DNA from: Gnetum montanum
Lineage: Eukaryota; Streptophyta; Gnetopsida; Gnetales; Gnetaceae
NCBI GenBank assembly: GCA_015680685.1
Contig: MNCI01016352.1
Coordinates: 111,043-175,042, forward strand
Length of the DNA stretch: 64,000 bases
Reading direction: 5' to 3'
The translations under genes and the position numbers were made by a program. The notes under the pieces are model-generated. The model saw only the letters and a list, made by a program, of their open reading frames with translations. It was not told where the DNA came from and ran no database searches. Positions 1 through 11,575 of the stretch are shown one piece after another. Each line of letters opens with the position of its first letter. Positions within the stretch are counted from its first letter, which is position 1.

Positions 1-307
1 GGTGTGTACGGCAAGTGGGAACGGATGCTGACGCTAGGACGTAGTGTTGTAGTTAGAGTTAGTTAGTTTCTCAACCCTTCACCCTCATAGCTTAGGAGAT
101 AAACCAAAAAATACCAAAAAAATCATATACCTCAGACTTGCTTAACCATACACCGTGACACATACAAGCAAGGTTGTGAAGACAACGAACGATTAACCCC
201 AAGTGTTCCTTGTGGCGTTTAGGCATTTAGTCTGCGGAGTTTGACCGGATCGTGCGTGCTACGCTCGTTTTGTATGGTTGAGTGTAGGGGTACCTCGCCA
301 CTCATCA
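1..307 (+). repeat. LTR end fragment, element VIII
   Basis: This is the right-hand part of a plus-strand LTR of the Athila-like family that fills the window. Its last ~60 bases (ATGGTTGAGTGTAGGGG, then GCCACTCATCA) match the ends of the LTRs closing at 18335 and 26337. No tRNA-Asp primer site follows position 307, so it should be a 3' LTR or a solo LTR whose body lies left of the window. It abuts the internal part of an oppositely oriented element, so it probably inserted there. Confidence 0.8.
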
Positions 308-637
308 CCTTATATGTCTCTCCACCTCATTTGCTTGTCCTGATGGAAGATGAAAGTAAAGTCTAGATGGTACAAATTAGTGTGAGCGTAAGTGATTCAT
401 GTCTGCATTTGCATCCTCCATTCTTCTTCATCAACAATTCTATCACCACTTCTTCTTGTCTCCCTGGCAGGTGATGGTTGATCATTATGTGAAGTCATGT
501 TATAGTTCTTAGACAATTTGAGTTAAAAGTGTGCTTTACTTATGGTTGTTAGATTTGACTTTAATTTTCAGATATAACAAACTTTGGAAAATCAATTACT
601 TTGCATAACATTAACTTGTTCCCAGCAACGACACCAA
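308..637 (-). mobile_element. Internal 5' leader fragment of element VII with PBS
   Basis: This short stretch lies between the end of LTR VIII and the minus-strand LTR at 638-1496. Read on the minus strand, 636-619 is a decayed tRNA-Asp primer-binding site (TGGTGTCGTTGCTGGGAA against the expected TGGCGCCGTTGCCGGGGA), directly next to the LTR end. The rest would be untranslated leader and the start of gag, but no reading frame can be recognised. The element continues left beyond, or was cut by, VIII. Confidence 0.7.
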
Positions 638-1496
638 TGATGAGCAATGGAGTATCCAACACCCAACCATACAAGATACGAGTGTTCACGCATGATCCCG
701 GTTGAATTCCATAAACAAGGCAATGTGATTATGTAAGTAATTAGTTAGAGTTTGCAATTGTTGTCTTCCCATTTGAGCTAGTAAATTCAATGCATATGGT
801 TTAACTCACGATGAGGCATATGATAGATGATGTTGTATGGCCCATAGTGCTCCTAGCTAACATGAAGTAAAAGTCATAGTTTCTAAATCTAAGTAACAAT
901 AAACAAATCTAATCTAGCCTATGCGACGAGCAGCAATCCTATTCTTCCATTTACATCTTGAACTTCATGTAACCACTATTGGAATTACCAAGTACCACAC
1001 TACTAGCTGTACCAAGTGATAGTACTATCAGGTAACCAAGTAACTACACTTAAGTGCTCGAGATCAGTCATACTCATTCCACTTAATGACAAGAAGTAAA
1101 GTGCATTGAAAGTAAATCAGTAACTATAAAAATAGTAAACAATAAACTAAATGATATCAGAAATGAAACTAAGTGGTGCAGCAATGATGGAAAGTAATCT
1201 CAATCTTTATTTCCAGTCATGTAATGCATCCAAGTATATCACACTCAAATAAAGATTCCATTCAATCACTTAACATCACACTGCGGGCACACATTGCTAA
1301 GTACTAAAAGCTAAAATTATGAAAACAAACTAAAAGAGTTCTGCTACTATGTTATGAAATCTACCGCAGATCAATATGCCTAAGTGTTGCTTTTATAGGC
1401 TAGCACGCACCCCGCAATATCATTTATAGGATAACGTATCATGAGATACGATATTGTAACTACAATATCGTTATTGCAAAAAATTTGGATTTATCA
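638..1496 (-). repeat. 5' LTR of element VII
   Basis: This is an 859-bp LTR on the minus strand. It ends in TCATCA (TGATGAGC on plus at 638) and begins TGATAAATCC at 1496. A TATAAAA box is seen on minus near 1398-1392, with ATATCG/CGATAT-like palindromes just upstream (1420-1480), as in the related LTR at 7629-8496. The tRNA-Asp PBS to its left makes it a 5' LTR. Its outer edge at 1497 is the left boundary of the gene island. Confidence 0.8.
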
Positions 1497-2395
1497 TTAA
1501 GGATATTTTCAAAACGCATAACATATATATTTCTAGTTCAATAGACTGATGGAATGTATAGATGTAAAAAAAATTAATTTAGTTTCAATACAATTGATAA
1601 TAATCAACAAGAGAGAGATAGAGGGGGAGGAGGAGAGGGAGGGAGACAACAAGAGAAGGGGAGACGACAAGTGAGGGAGAGATCCATACTGGATTTTGGA
1701 TTGGGAACTAATATGGGGATAGTTCAATCCAAACTTTATAACTCAGCGTTACGCATTAGAATTGAACCCACAATTTACCACTTTCAAATCAAAAGTTTTA
1801 CCACTAAGCAAACACCTCATAGTCATTAATAGCAATATGGATGTGGTGCTAAACATTCCAAGTCTCAAAAATGGCACCTCCTTTTACACACCTAAAAAAT
1901 AATGATTTGTACAACGCACATGCTTCCCAACCATGCTAGCCCTTGTTTTCCATGCTGCAATAAATGTATTAAGAATCCATTCCGATTTCAAATTAATCCA
2001 CGTCGAACTTCAATTATTCGTAGTCAAGTGGTGCAATTCTTTAATCGAAATTTGCGATCATTTCTGCATCATCGAATTCCGTTACACATTTCATATTTAA
2101 TTATTGTCCCCCGTCTCCACGTTGCTGCTGGCGAACATGTTTCCACGCCAAACAACAAACCTACCACTTGGGCCTTAAAAAACTCTACGTTGAAGCAATG
2201 TGCAGTAAAAAAGCAGGTCGAAATTATTTTAAAATTTTAAACAAAAATGAAAAAAACGTGAAACGTACAAGTAAAGCGAAAATGCGGTTCAACGTTCAAA
2301 CTGCAGCGGCGTAGATATATATACTGCAATATTCGCATATTCGTACAAGGTTATATAATAAATACACACCTCTCTGCAAAACTGTGAAGACGAAG
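1497..2395 (+). promoter_or_regulatory. UGT upstream region with GAGA tract and TATA box
   Basis: This is the non-coding stretch between LTR VII and the UGT start codon. It contains a strongly purine-rich GAGA/GGGA tract at about 1608-1684 and a TATATATA box at 2316-2323, about 75 bp before the ATG at 2396, which is a normal plant promoter spacing. No other gene is recognised; a 112-codon open frame at 1902-2240 has no recognisable features. In plants GAGA tracts can bind BPC/BBR factors; that role here is inference. Confidence 0.5.
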
Positions 2396-5300
2396 ATGAA
2401 GAGGAACGGAGCTCAGAACCAGACAATAATGTCCGAAGAAGTGGAAGACCAGATACAACACTGTTTGCTGGTTCCGTTTCCGATTCAAAGCCACGTGAAT
2501 CCGATGCTCCAGATCGCGGAAAAGCTTTCGTCGCATGGTTTTATTGTCACGTTCGTGATTTCCGAATTCATCGCTTCAAGAAGTTTGTATGAAAGCAGTG
2601 AGAAGATCCATTTCAGAAGCATTCCGGATGGCCTCCCTGCCGATGCCAACAGAAACGACTTCAGATTGCTGGCGCAAGTCACGGAAATGAGTATGCCGAG
2701 GCACCTTCGTGAAGTGATATGCGAGATTAATGAAACGGAAACGCATTCGGTGAGTTGCGTTGTCGCTGATTTCTTTGCTTCGTGGAGTTTGGATGTTGCC
2801 TCGGATTTTCGGATTTCTGCAACTGCTGCTTTCTGGCCTGGTCTGGTTGCCGCGTACGCCTTAGCTTATCACTTGCCTTGGCTTCTTACGGAACATCTCC
2901 TTCCTCCGGACGGTAAGATTGGCGTCGATATGACGTTCGGTGGTTTGCATTTATAATGATTTTCATGAAATGGACCCTTGCAAGTGGGTTATGTAATTAT
3001 TCGTTTCTGCCATTTGTGCTTTCATGAGATAGATACTTTCAAGTGTGATATGACATCACTAGTTCTGAATTTTGCGAAGATGAGGCTTTCTTCAGTGAAA
3101 TGCTGTTTGCTTTGAACCTTAGCAAATTTTTTATCTGCATTTTAAATCTAAAAGTAGCCTCTACTTTATCTGTTTATCACTTTCTCCTGTTTGCGGTGTT
3201 TTTCTTATCAGTAATGTTGTCAGATACTAGGCTTTTCCGAAACATACAAGTAGGCAAATGCAAAGTTTTAGTTTAAATCGTTCGGTGCAGAACCTCTTGA
3301 AAAGTGATCCGAAACAAAAGGCATTTGCTCCGTGTCCTTGCAAATGATGCACTTCACACCTGTAAAATTCTAGGGACGCTCCTTTTATATGAGCTATAGG
3401 AAGTCCAGGTTCGATCCTTTGGAAGACTGGCTCTTTCTTATTGCGAAACGTTAATATTCACATGCGTAATCTTCAGGATTTGGGGGCTTGAGTGCGCTCT
3501 ACGACCGACCAAAGGTTGTTGAGCTCTGACTACTTTCCCGCAACGACTTCTACTACCATGCAAAGCGTTTAAACCACCTCGATCGACCGGATCCACCGAA
3601 CGGGCATATGGATAGCTCTGATGAGAACATTTTTATTAATAGAAGAAATATTGTTTTTATTGCTTCAACTCATATCGATTTCGTCAAGCGCTTCTTATCC
3701 CCCAAAGAGAAAGAATTTACCATTCTTTTACACAGGAAAGGTTTTGACTTGAAAAAACAATTGTTCTATCTGGATGATTTTGCATCTAGAACCGTAGCGA
3801 AACTACCAAAAGCTAGCAGCTAACGGTTGGGCCGCACTGTTGAAAGGGAAGGTAGGTGTAACGCTGACTTAATAATGCAACTGACTTTGGGGCTTGGGAG
3901 AAGTCGTATTCACCAGTGCCGTTTAGGGGGATGTCTTTTATTCAGCTTCAGCGGTACCGTTCTCAAGATCCCCCGAGTATGCGCAATATCCGACGTTGTC
4001 TCTGTAAGTGAGGAGACTTAGTAGACTTAGTTGTTAATGGAGTTAGGGTAGGTTCTAAGTTAGGGCCCTCACGAACTACGTGAGTGACTCCCGGGAATAT
4101 CCCTTGTTCTCGTATGTTCTCGTAACCGGGGAATATCGCTTGTTCTCGTATGTTCTCGTAACCGGAACTAGTCCCGTAAAAGCTCGAACTCTGGTTGGTG
4201 AGTGAATAGCTATGAGTGCCTTAGTTACTGAATTAGTGGATTGACTGCTTTACTCCTTAGTCTTTCTTGGTGTGATCGTATCATAAGGGAATATCAGCAA
4301 TTTTGTTAATAATAGCTCTGAGACAGAAAGGATCTTACGTCGAACAGGTTTAAATCGTCTTTAACCTTTACCGAGTTTTCCCGTTTAGAGTCGCAACCAG
4401 TCGTTAAAACTTCGAACTTCGGAGGCTTTTCGTTTTTTCAGTCGGTATTTTCTTAATTATTATTTATTAATCCCTTATTCAAATTTCGAAGTGCTTTGTC
4501 ATGTTTCCGATGTGAAACAGGAATCCCACAACAGAAAAAGCTGACGAGGTATCTTGAGTCGATGCCGGAGGTCTCCTCCTTGAGGCTGCCGTGGTTGATC
4601 GGCAGCGACGACGACAAGAGGTTCCGCTTCCAGTTCTGGCAGCGCAGCGAAAGCAGGGTCAAGGAGAAAGCACAGATACTGCTTTTCAACTCCTTCGACG
4701 ATCTGGAGCGTCCGATCCTGCGAAGTTTCGGCGACGATGCACGCATATGCACAGTGGGACCGCTGCTAGAACCGCCCAAGGATGCCGAAAAACACGAATG
4801 CTTGCAGTGGCTGGACAAGCAGCAACCGAGATCCGTGGTTTACATATCGTTCGGGAGCAGCATCTACTTCGGAGAGAAGCAGACGAAAGAGATCGCTGTA
4901 GCTCTGGAAGCTTCTGCAACGAAGTTTGTATGGGTGGTAAGGGAAGACTGCAGAAGCGCCAACCTCTTTCCCGAGGGTTTCGTGGAGAGGGCCAAAAAAG
5001 ATGGAAGAGGATGCTTCGTGGCATGGGCTCCTCAGGCAACTCTAGTGTCGCACGAATCGGTGGGGTGCTTTCTGAGCCACTGCGGATGGAATTCTGTGAT
5101 GGAAAGTATATCAGGGGGTACGCCTCTGCTGTGCCTTCCATTCGTGGCTGATCAATTTCTGAATTCGTCTTACGTCGTAGAGTCATGGGGCATCGGTGTC
5201 CGTCTGGGTTCAGTACTCCAGGACGAAGATGTCGTGGACAGCTCTGAGATCCGGAATTGTCTTGCCAGAATCATGTGCGGTGGTAGTGAGGAGGCCTCTG

Positions 5301-5422
5301 AGATTAGATGCAGAATAAAGCGGCTCAGAGACGCTGCTGGGGCTGCTCAGGAGAGCCAGGGCTCGTCTGCCGTGAATTTCCAGAGGCTGGTCTGGCAACT
5401 GAAATTCGCCGCTTATCTGTAG
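2396..5422 (+). CDS. Family-1 UDP-glycosyltransferase (UGT), two exons 2396-2912 and 4521-5422
   Basis: This enzyme would transfer a sugar from a UDP-sugar to a small acceptor such as a phenolic, terpenoid or hormone; the acceptor cannot be read from sequence. Joining 2396-2912 to 4521-5422 gives 472 residues, normal for plant UGTs. The N-terminal domain has VPFPIQSHVNPMLQ, where the His is the expected catalytic base (most relatives have QGH, here QSH), and CVVADFF carries the partner Asp. The C-terminal domain has a complete 44-residue PSPG box beginning WAPQ, with HCGWNS, E27 and the terminal DQ. The splice (CG|GTAAGA ... AACAG|GA) is phase 1 and rebuilds a Gly codon after LLPPD, where relatives also have DG. 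The layout recalls UGT83A1-like enzymes, a tentative subgroup. The first ATG after the TATA box was chosen; a second in-frame ATG lies at 2429. No stops or frameshifts, so it is probably functional. Confidence 0.93.
2913..4520 (+). other. Intron of the UGT gene
   Basis: This 1,608-bp intron has a GTAAGA donor and an AACAG acceptor. The frame downstream of 2912 reaches a stop at 2954, and the frame of exon 2 is closed upstream, so removal is needed. It contains a 71-codon frame (3608-3823) with no recognisable features and a 36-bp tandem duplication at 4091-4162. No transposon ends were recognised in it. Confidence 0.88.
4091..4162. repeat. 36-bp tandem duplication in the UGT intron
   Basis: Two nearly identical 36-bp units begin CCGGGAATATC and CCGGGGAATATC, and each contains a doubled GTTCTCGTAT/GTTCTCGTAA core. 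It is a local tandem repeat of unknown role. Confidence 0.8.
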
Positions 5423-7628
5423 GAAAGTTCTAACTGATCTTCTGACGATTCCATATCATTTCTTTCTTGAACTGTACTTTTAATCTTTGCTGGTAGAAAT
5501 TTGGATACTTTCTGAACACATCCTCTACAATATTATATTATCATGGCTCGTTGGATGCTGAGCTTCCAGCTTCGTTGATGGTGGTGGCGAGTTTTCTGCT
5601 TTTTATTTTCTCCTAAACGTTCGTGTCAAGGTGTACCAAGATTTCACTCATGCTGGGACTCATTACCGCCTAATCCTGGGCTTCCTAAAGCTTTAGAAAA
5701 TGCCTACACAATCTAAAGTGGGCAAGGTGATTTATAGATTAGTAGCGGGTTCAGAAATTTTGTTCACCTGAGTTGAGTCCGCACTACTTTTATAATAAAT
5801 CTTATTTTTAGAAAGAAATGAATAGATTTAAGCTATGCATCAAAAGAATCTGATTCATGAAAACAAGGAATGGAGGATTCGTGATTCTGAACATGTTTGG
5901 GTACATGTGCCTCAAGAAAAAGTGGGGATGCGTTCATAGCCGGGGATGCGATAGAAAAAATTTAAATATATTAGTTTTTTTTTTTATAAATTAAATTTCA
6001 TATGTCATAAAAAAACATTGTAGAATATAGAACAAGTACAACGTAAATCCAAAATATTGTTAATGCTTAAAAATTGCACAGAAGATTGCAATATCACCAT
6101 TAAATTGAATCAAGAAAATTTGCAAAGGTATAGAGGGCATCCAATCCATTTCCTTACTCAAGAGCCATGGCCAAACATATAATTTTTGCAACAACCATAA
6201 TGATAGCAATAAAATGAAACCCTTTTTTTACTCAATCCAATCTTTCCAAGAATGAAATTAAGCCTCAAGCCTCAACCAAATTTATAACAAATCACATTTG
6301 CTAATACTTTTGTTCAACAATGACCTATGAGTAGCACCGGAGGCCCATGTTGAAGACGACCACATTATAAGAAAACACAACTTAACTCAACTAGGCACAC
6401 CCTAGTAACTCACCTTCCCTACGAAGATCATCCAAAACCTTTCAAAGATCATCCAAAACCTTTCAAATGCTGAGGAATCAGTACTAGTCATGATGAAGAA
6501 AGGGAAAGTAAAAACAGAGTGCCATGAGCTTGCATATGGCCATTGGATATGTGCTGGTGGGCTTCGTTGGCTCATAAGCAAACCCATTTTAAAAAAAGTT
6601 GAACAAACATCCATCTGTCACCAAGTTCATGACTCATGACCCATGACCGCGTTCCAAACTTGATTTCCGTATGACCCAAACTTGGCCCTTCGGCCTTCGG
6701 TTACCAAAGTGGCCTTTTCGTGATTTTCGTGTGTTTGCTTATTCATTCGTACTCCTTTTGTTTCCTGTGATCCGTCTCATGCCGATGGCTAGAATCTTGA
6801 TTCCCTGCTGCCCACTTAAATATGAAATGAAGTTTCTGGTAAGATTCAGAACAGGAAAAGATCGGTAAGATTTTAATGCACAATTCTACAATTCTGACAT
6901 TCAGAACAAGGCAAGAATACCAGGCAAGGCAAGACAAGGTGACGGATCCAGACAAAATTTCATTGAAATATGCATCCATTGCAGATTTAATATGCTTCTG
7001 TACGCGCTCCCGAATCCAGTACTAACGGTTCGTAAAAGTTTTTATCCGGAATCGTGAATCTCCAGCACATAGGATTTAAGCATCAATTTTGCCACTTTTA
7101 AATATAACTCGGCTGCTTGAGTTTCTGTGCGATTCTTGAAACATGCCGATGTGACTATTTAAACACTAATCTAAAGGTATTACTTTTTAATTCATTTTCC
7201 TCTCTTAATTTTTCATAGCATTAATGGGTAGATTGTATAATAAACACTTTTTAAATTAAAAAATTAGTTTTTATAGTGGATGTTGAGGTTTTAGTTCTAT
7301 AAGGTAAGTGTTTGAAGTTTTCTACATCTTGATGGTTTTGTTAATATATCTAATATCTTAAGAATTGCCATTCATGTATGGGGATTCTAAATTTTGGCCA
7401 AGTTCTTATACTAAAATTGAAATTTATGCTTTTTTGATCAATGCAAAAATTTTTGTTAATTCTCATAATGTAAATTTACTTATTGATGAACCAAAATTTG
7501 TAATGCCTTCTTCAAATAATGTTGATATAAATAAGATATTTGATTTAAGTTACCTAATGAAGCATATAGGTCATTGGCTATTGATTTTACATTATAATAT
7601 GTATTCATTAAAATTTTAAGTTACCTAA
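5423..7628 (+). other. UGT 3' flank and intergenic DNA
   Basis: This holds the 3' untranslated region, AT-rich possible polyadenylation signals around 5530-5545, and about 2 kb of unique-looking AT-rich DNA up to LTR VI. A 21-bp unit is exactly duplicated at 6424-6465. An 84-codon frame at 7365-7619 cannot be identified. A 17-bp sequence (TTTAAGTTACCTAATGA) occurs at 7544-7560 and again at 7615-7631, where it overlaps the LTR edge. Confidence 0.55.
6424..6465. repeat. 21-bp exact tandem duplication
   Basis: Two perfect adjacent copies of a 21-bp unit starting AAGATCATCC. This is a simple local duplication with no visible function. Confidence 0.85.
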
Positions 7629-8496
7629 TGATGAGTAGCAAGAGTTCCCAATGCCCAACCATTCAAGTTACAAGTGTACACACATGACTAGATTGTAATC
7701 CATGGACGGGATAATATAAGTATACTTGCATTTTAATGACAAGTCCTTGATCATTGTCTTCTCACTAGTGTTGGTGAAGTTTAAAGTGTATGGTTTGATT
7801 CTAAGTAAGGTATATGATTAAGTGATGTTGAAAGGCTTCTAAATTGCTAAGGGAAAACATTGTGAAATGAATATAAGTTCTATTAACTATAAACAATGAA
7901 AAAGTAAAGCTAAACTAGCCTGATGGTGATAAGTATCCGCTCTTGGTTTATCATATAAGTTTTGAGCTAATGTGACTATCATAGGGATTCCTACGTAACT
8001 TTACTACTAAGTTAATTAAGCAAAGCCACTACTGGATAACCAAATAATTACACTTTCCACTCAAAACTAATCCTACTTATTCTACCCATACTAATAAACA
8101 TGGGAAAAGTAAATGACAATAGAAAAGTAAATTGCATAGGAATGTAAATCTATTCTAAGTGAGATGTTGTAATAACAAAGAACAATCCTGATCTTTATTT
8201 CCATGCATAAATTATGTCCAAGAATAATCTACTTAAATAAAGATCCTAGATAACTATAGTTTAATACACTATAGGCACTCACACCAATCACTAAGTTTAA
8301 GCAAAAAAAAAATGGTAAAGTTTCATTAAGGGTTGGATGAAAAAATAAGTTTGACATGATAGTGAGCTTATATTTATAGGCATAACCATAGCCCACTACA
8401 TCATACCTATGACATTATATGTTGAACTATGATATCATATTTATGACATTGTAGATACAATATCGCAACCTGTCATGATAACTTAATTTATCATAC
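7629..8496 (-). repeat. 3' LTR of element VI
   Basis: An 868-bp minus-strand LTR. It reads from TGATAAATTAAG at 8496 to TCATCA at 7629. A TATAAATAT box lies on minus near 8378-8366. Upstream of it (8390-8475) is a run of CGATATTG, ACAATGTCAT and TGATATCAT-like motifs. The adjoining AGTTGTGGAGGTA on minus (about 8510-8497) is the polypurine tract. Confidence 0.82.
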
Positions 8497-8749
8497 CTCC
8501 ACAACTCATTAGAAGATAGTCCTTGAGTTAAAACAAAAGGAGGATAGAGCTGTTTACAAAATTATGGGGTTACATAGACTTCATAATATATTTACATGCA
8601 ATTGACATAATTGGTTAACTCTAAGTTCTATATCTTAATTTAAGTGATTTATAAAAATATCATGTGAAGCATGATTGATAATCATTGGTTACAATTTGAG
8701 ATTTAAAATAAAAATTAGAGCTTGATGAGGTCTTTGAAAAAATGTTTGT

Positions 8750-11575
8750 GTAGCTCTTTATGTTGTTCCTGATGATGGTGGCTCTTGGTGCATTGATGGC
8801 TCTTGGGGTTGCTTTCCTATCCTTTTAAACTAAAATTAATTCAATAATGCCCTTAGTTTTTCTTTTTTTTTTCTTTACGTGGGATCATTGGTTGTCCATG
8901 TCACTCTTGTAATGTTTTCTAGTGTAGACACCTTCTAAGGACATGATAATTAAGGGAAAATCTGAATTTCCTTTACATACCATGCTACAAATTAGGTATG
9001 TTCAACTTCAAAAGATTTGACCTTCTACAATTCTTAATAGTCACTCATATTCTTAACTAATAATGCTACAACATCCTTCTCATCATGATAGCTAACTTTG
9101 ACAACCTAAAGTTCAAAGTTAGCAATATGTAGTTTTTTCTAGACATCTTTCTTTATGCAAACTTCTTTTCTTACATTGAATACAAGGTTACTAGCTATTA
9201 TTCTAGCTTAGTTCTAGGTCTACCTAATGTTAACATGGCTAAGTTGGCATAGCGTAGGTTTGCCAAGTCCATGTACTCTCTAAGATCTTTTATCTATAGT
9301 TTTTTGTTCTTTAGCTCTACTTGATGTTTCAAGATAAGGCTATCCAAGATGGCTTGCTAGTTTAGTATTTGCTACATGGCTAGGATGATCATGGCCTTTG
9401 ATATTTGGATCTCTTTTTCATTTATCTATTTGTACATATCTACTTGACCTATGAAATGCTCTTTTAGCTTATCATGTTTTTTAACTTCATTTTATCAAGC
9501 ACTAATTTCATTGGTAGATTTTTGTCAAATTGCATGGACTTCTTTCATCAATAATGTTATATTTTCATGGGTTAATTGTCTAATGTCTAGATTGAGATAG
9601 GTAAACTACTCGCTTAGCTGGTCGATGCTTTCTTCTAGTATATTCTTTTCTTTTTCCACATTTTTCACTTTTTATTTTTAGTGGCAGTCTTCTTGTTTTC
9701 TTCTTCTAGAGTTCTAATGGTCTTAGCATTGGCATAGGTTTTAGCATATGTAGCTAATGCATCTCAAGTAGCCTTTTCTTTCTCTACTTCTAGGTTTTTT
9801 TGGTCATCAATTGATTCATGTGATTATCTTTGAACTATTGCAATTGTTTTGATGCTACAGATATTAAAGGATCTTGCCTCTTAATTTAGAGTTGAGATAC
9901 CACCTTTTGTAATCTTTTTATTTTTTCCTTGACATGTTGCATCTTAGTCTTGGTAATGACAAGTTTCCCTTTAGTAAAAATTAGTTTATACTCAATTGTA
10001 GTGATATCTCTAGGAATATTGAAAAGCTCTTGCATGACTTATCCTATCTACAATAGTATGTCAAGAATGTCTTCATGTTTCTCTAGAGACATTAATTTCT
10101 TTTCTTAGTCCTTATATTTTCTTGATATTCTTGTAATGGTCTAGACATTTTTAGCTTTAGAGATGTTAGATGGTGGAACAACCAAGACTTTAAAGGTTTC
10201 TTTGATGTAATCAATTATTACTTTTGCAACTTCTTATACATCTTTGTGTTGCATTATCATAACTATGGCTCCCTCTCCTATCTTTAGAGTGACTTGTAAG
10301 GATCAAACATTTCTTGATATATGTTGGGCCTAATCATCTTATTTTTCTTGTAGGAAAACTTAAGCATTAATTGGCCCTATAGATACTGTAGGGCAACTAA
10401 TATTTTCCTTACCATATAAATGCTTGAAACTTCTTTACTACCCTAGCTTACGATTTCAGCAAATTATTGTAAATGGCTCATAATAGACATGTAATCCCTT
10501 TATTGAGTGGATGGAACATTGGGTCTTGCTTGTTCTACTACTAGTGTTGACCCACTAGGTCCTACTTGTTCTATTCTTGTAGTTGGAATGTTGGCTGTGG
10601 GTGTTGATCCTGCTACAACCTCAATGCTTGGTGGCTTCTCCAATTAATCTTTCTTTGGAGGTACTATCTTGGAGATTTTAGTGTAAGAAGCATCTAGACT
10701 TTTCTATGTACATTATTAGTTTATTCCAAAATGCTTGCTTGTATGCATAACTTTCTAATGAGATAGGAAAATGGATGTGTGGGATTTTTTGTTTTCTTTT
10801 CTTCAAAACTTCTTTGAATCTTTAGGAACAATAGATGCACTATATTTACTTGGAATTTTTCCATTAGAATGATACTTCCTTTGGTAGCATATGTGGAAAT
10901 TCTATTTAGCCTTTTTGTGAGAAAAATGTAATAGGTGCTAATTTTAAAATAGACTTTCTTTGCTATGAATAGTTCATTATACTCCTTCTTTGTTATCCTA
11001 TAGGCTCTTTATAGTCAAAGGTTTTTGGCATCAGTGTTTGACCTTATATAAATCTAGATAATATTTTCTCCAACATTTGGCGGATTTAAGGTTTTGGCAA
11101 TGGATTCCACTAAATAAGGCACCATTATGCCATCCATTTTTATTTTTGCATCATCTTGCATGTTGTGTCAAAATTGATATGTCTCTTTGAGATATCATTT
11201 GGTATTTTTGGATAGTGTAGAACAAAAGGATGATGCCTGTAATTACTCACAAACTTCTGTAGGCATAAAATTCATAAAAGGATCAACATTCAATTCCACA
11301 ATGATTGTAAACATTATTGACTTTTCATTGATTGCCTTGATTTAGTCATTTGCAAGTGTAAGTTGCTAGCCCAGTTTTGTAGCAAGAGGAGGCTCTACAA
11401 CTTTTGCTTGTGTAGACTATCTTATTGGCCATGTTGGCTATAGGATTGAATAAAATTAAAATTTTTGTTTTTCAATAGGCAGTTGTTCTACTCTTCATCC
11501 TCTACCTCTTTCTCTTAGTCTCTTTTCTTTGTGTTGTGACAGTTCCCTAGCTCTAGGGATACTTTTTAGAGGCAT
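8750..11575 (-). pseudogene. Accessory ORF (aORF) of element VI, decayed
   Basis: Decayed long accessory ORF downstream of the protease, on the same strand as gag. The start is ATG at 11575 (MPLKSIPRARELSQ), resembling the basic MAPK-type starts of the copies at 29551 and 48898. It is full of stops, but its order and many short blocks parallel the other copies. The end near 8750 is placed by similarity to the C-terminus of the copy ending at 25288. The function is unknown; the better preserved copies are rich in predicted coiled coil. Confidence 0.6.

Noticed and set aside
1902-2240. 112-codon frame upstream of the UGT
   Set aside because: Composition is not protein-like and it overlaps the promoter region; nothing supports expression.
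2384-2956. A separate 190-residue protein reading through exon 1 into the intron
   Set aside because: The extra residues after 2912 are intronic; a GTAAGA donor and matching phase-1 acceptor give a full UGT. The frame also opens with GTG; the first ATG is at 2396.
3608-3823. 71-codon frame in the UGT intron
   Set aside because: No recognisable domain, no promoter, and inside a well supported intron.
4591-5186. Long frames overlapping UGT exon 2 in other frames on both strands
   Set aside because: They are shadows of the GC-rich coding exon, with no domain or start context of their own.
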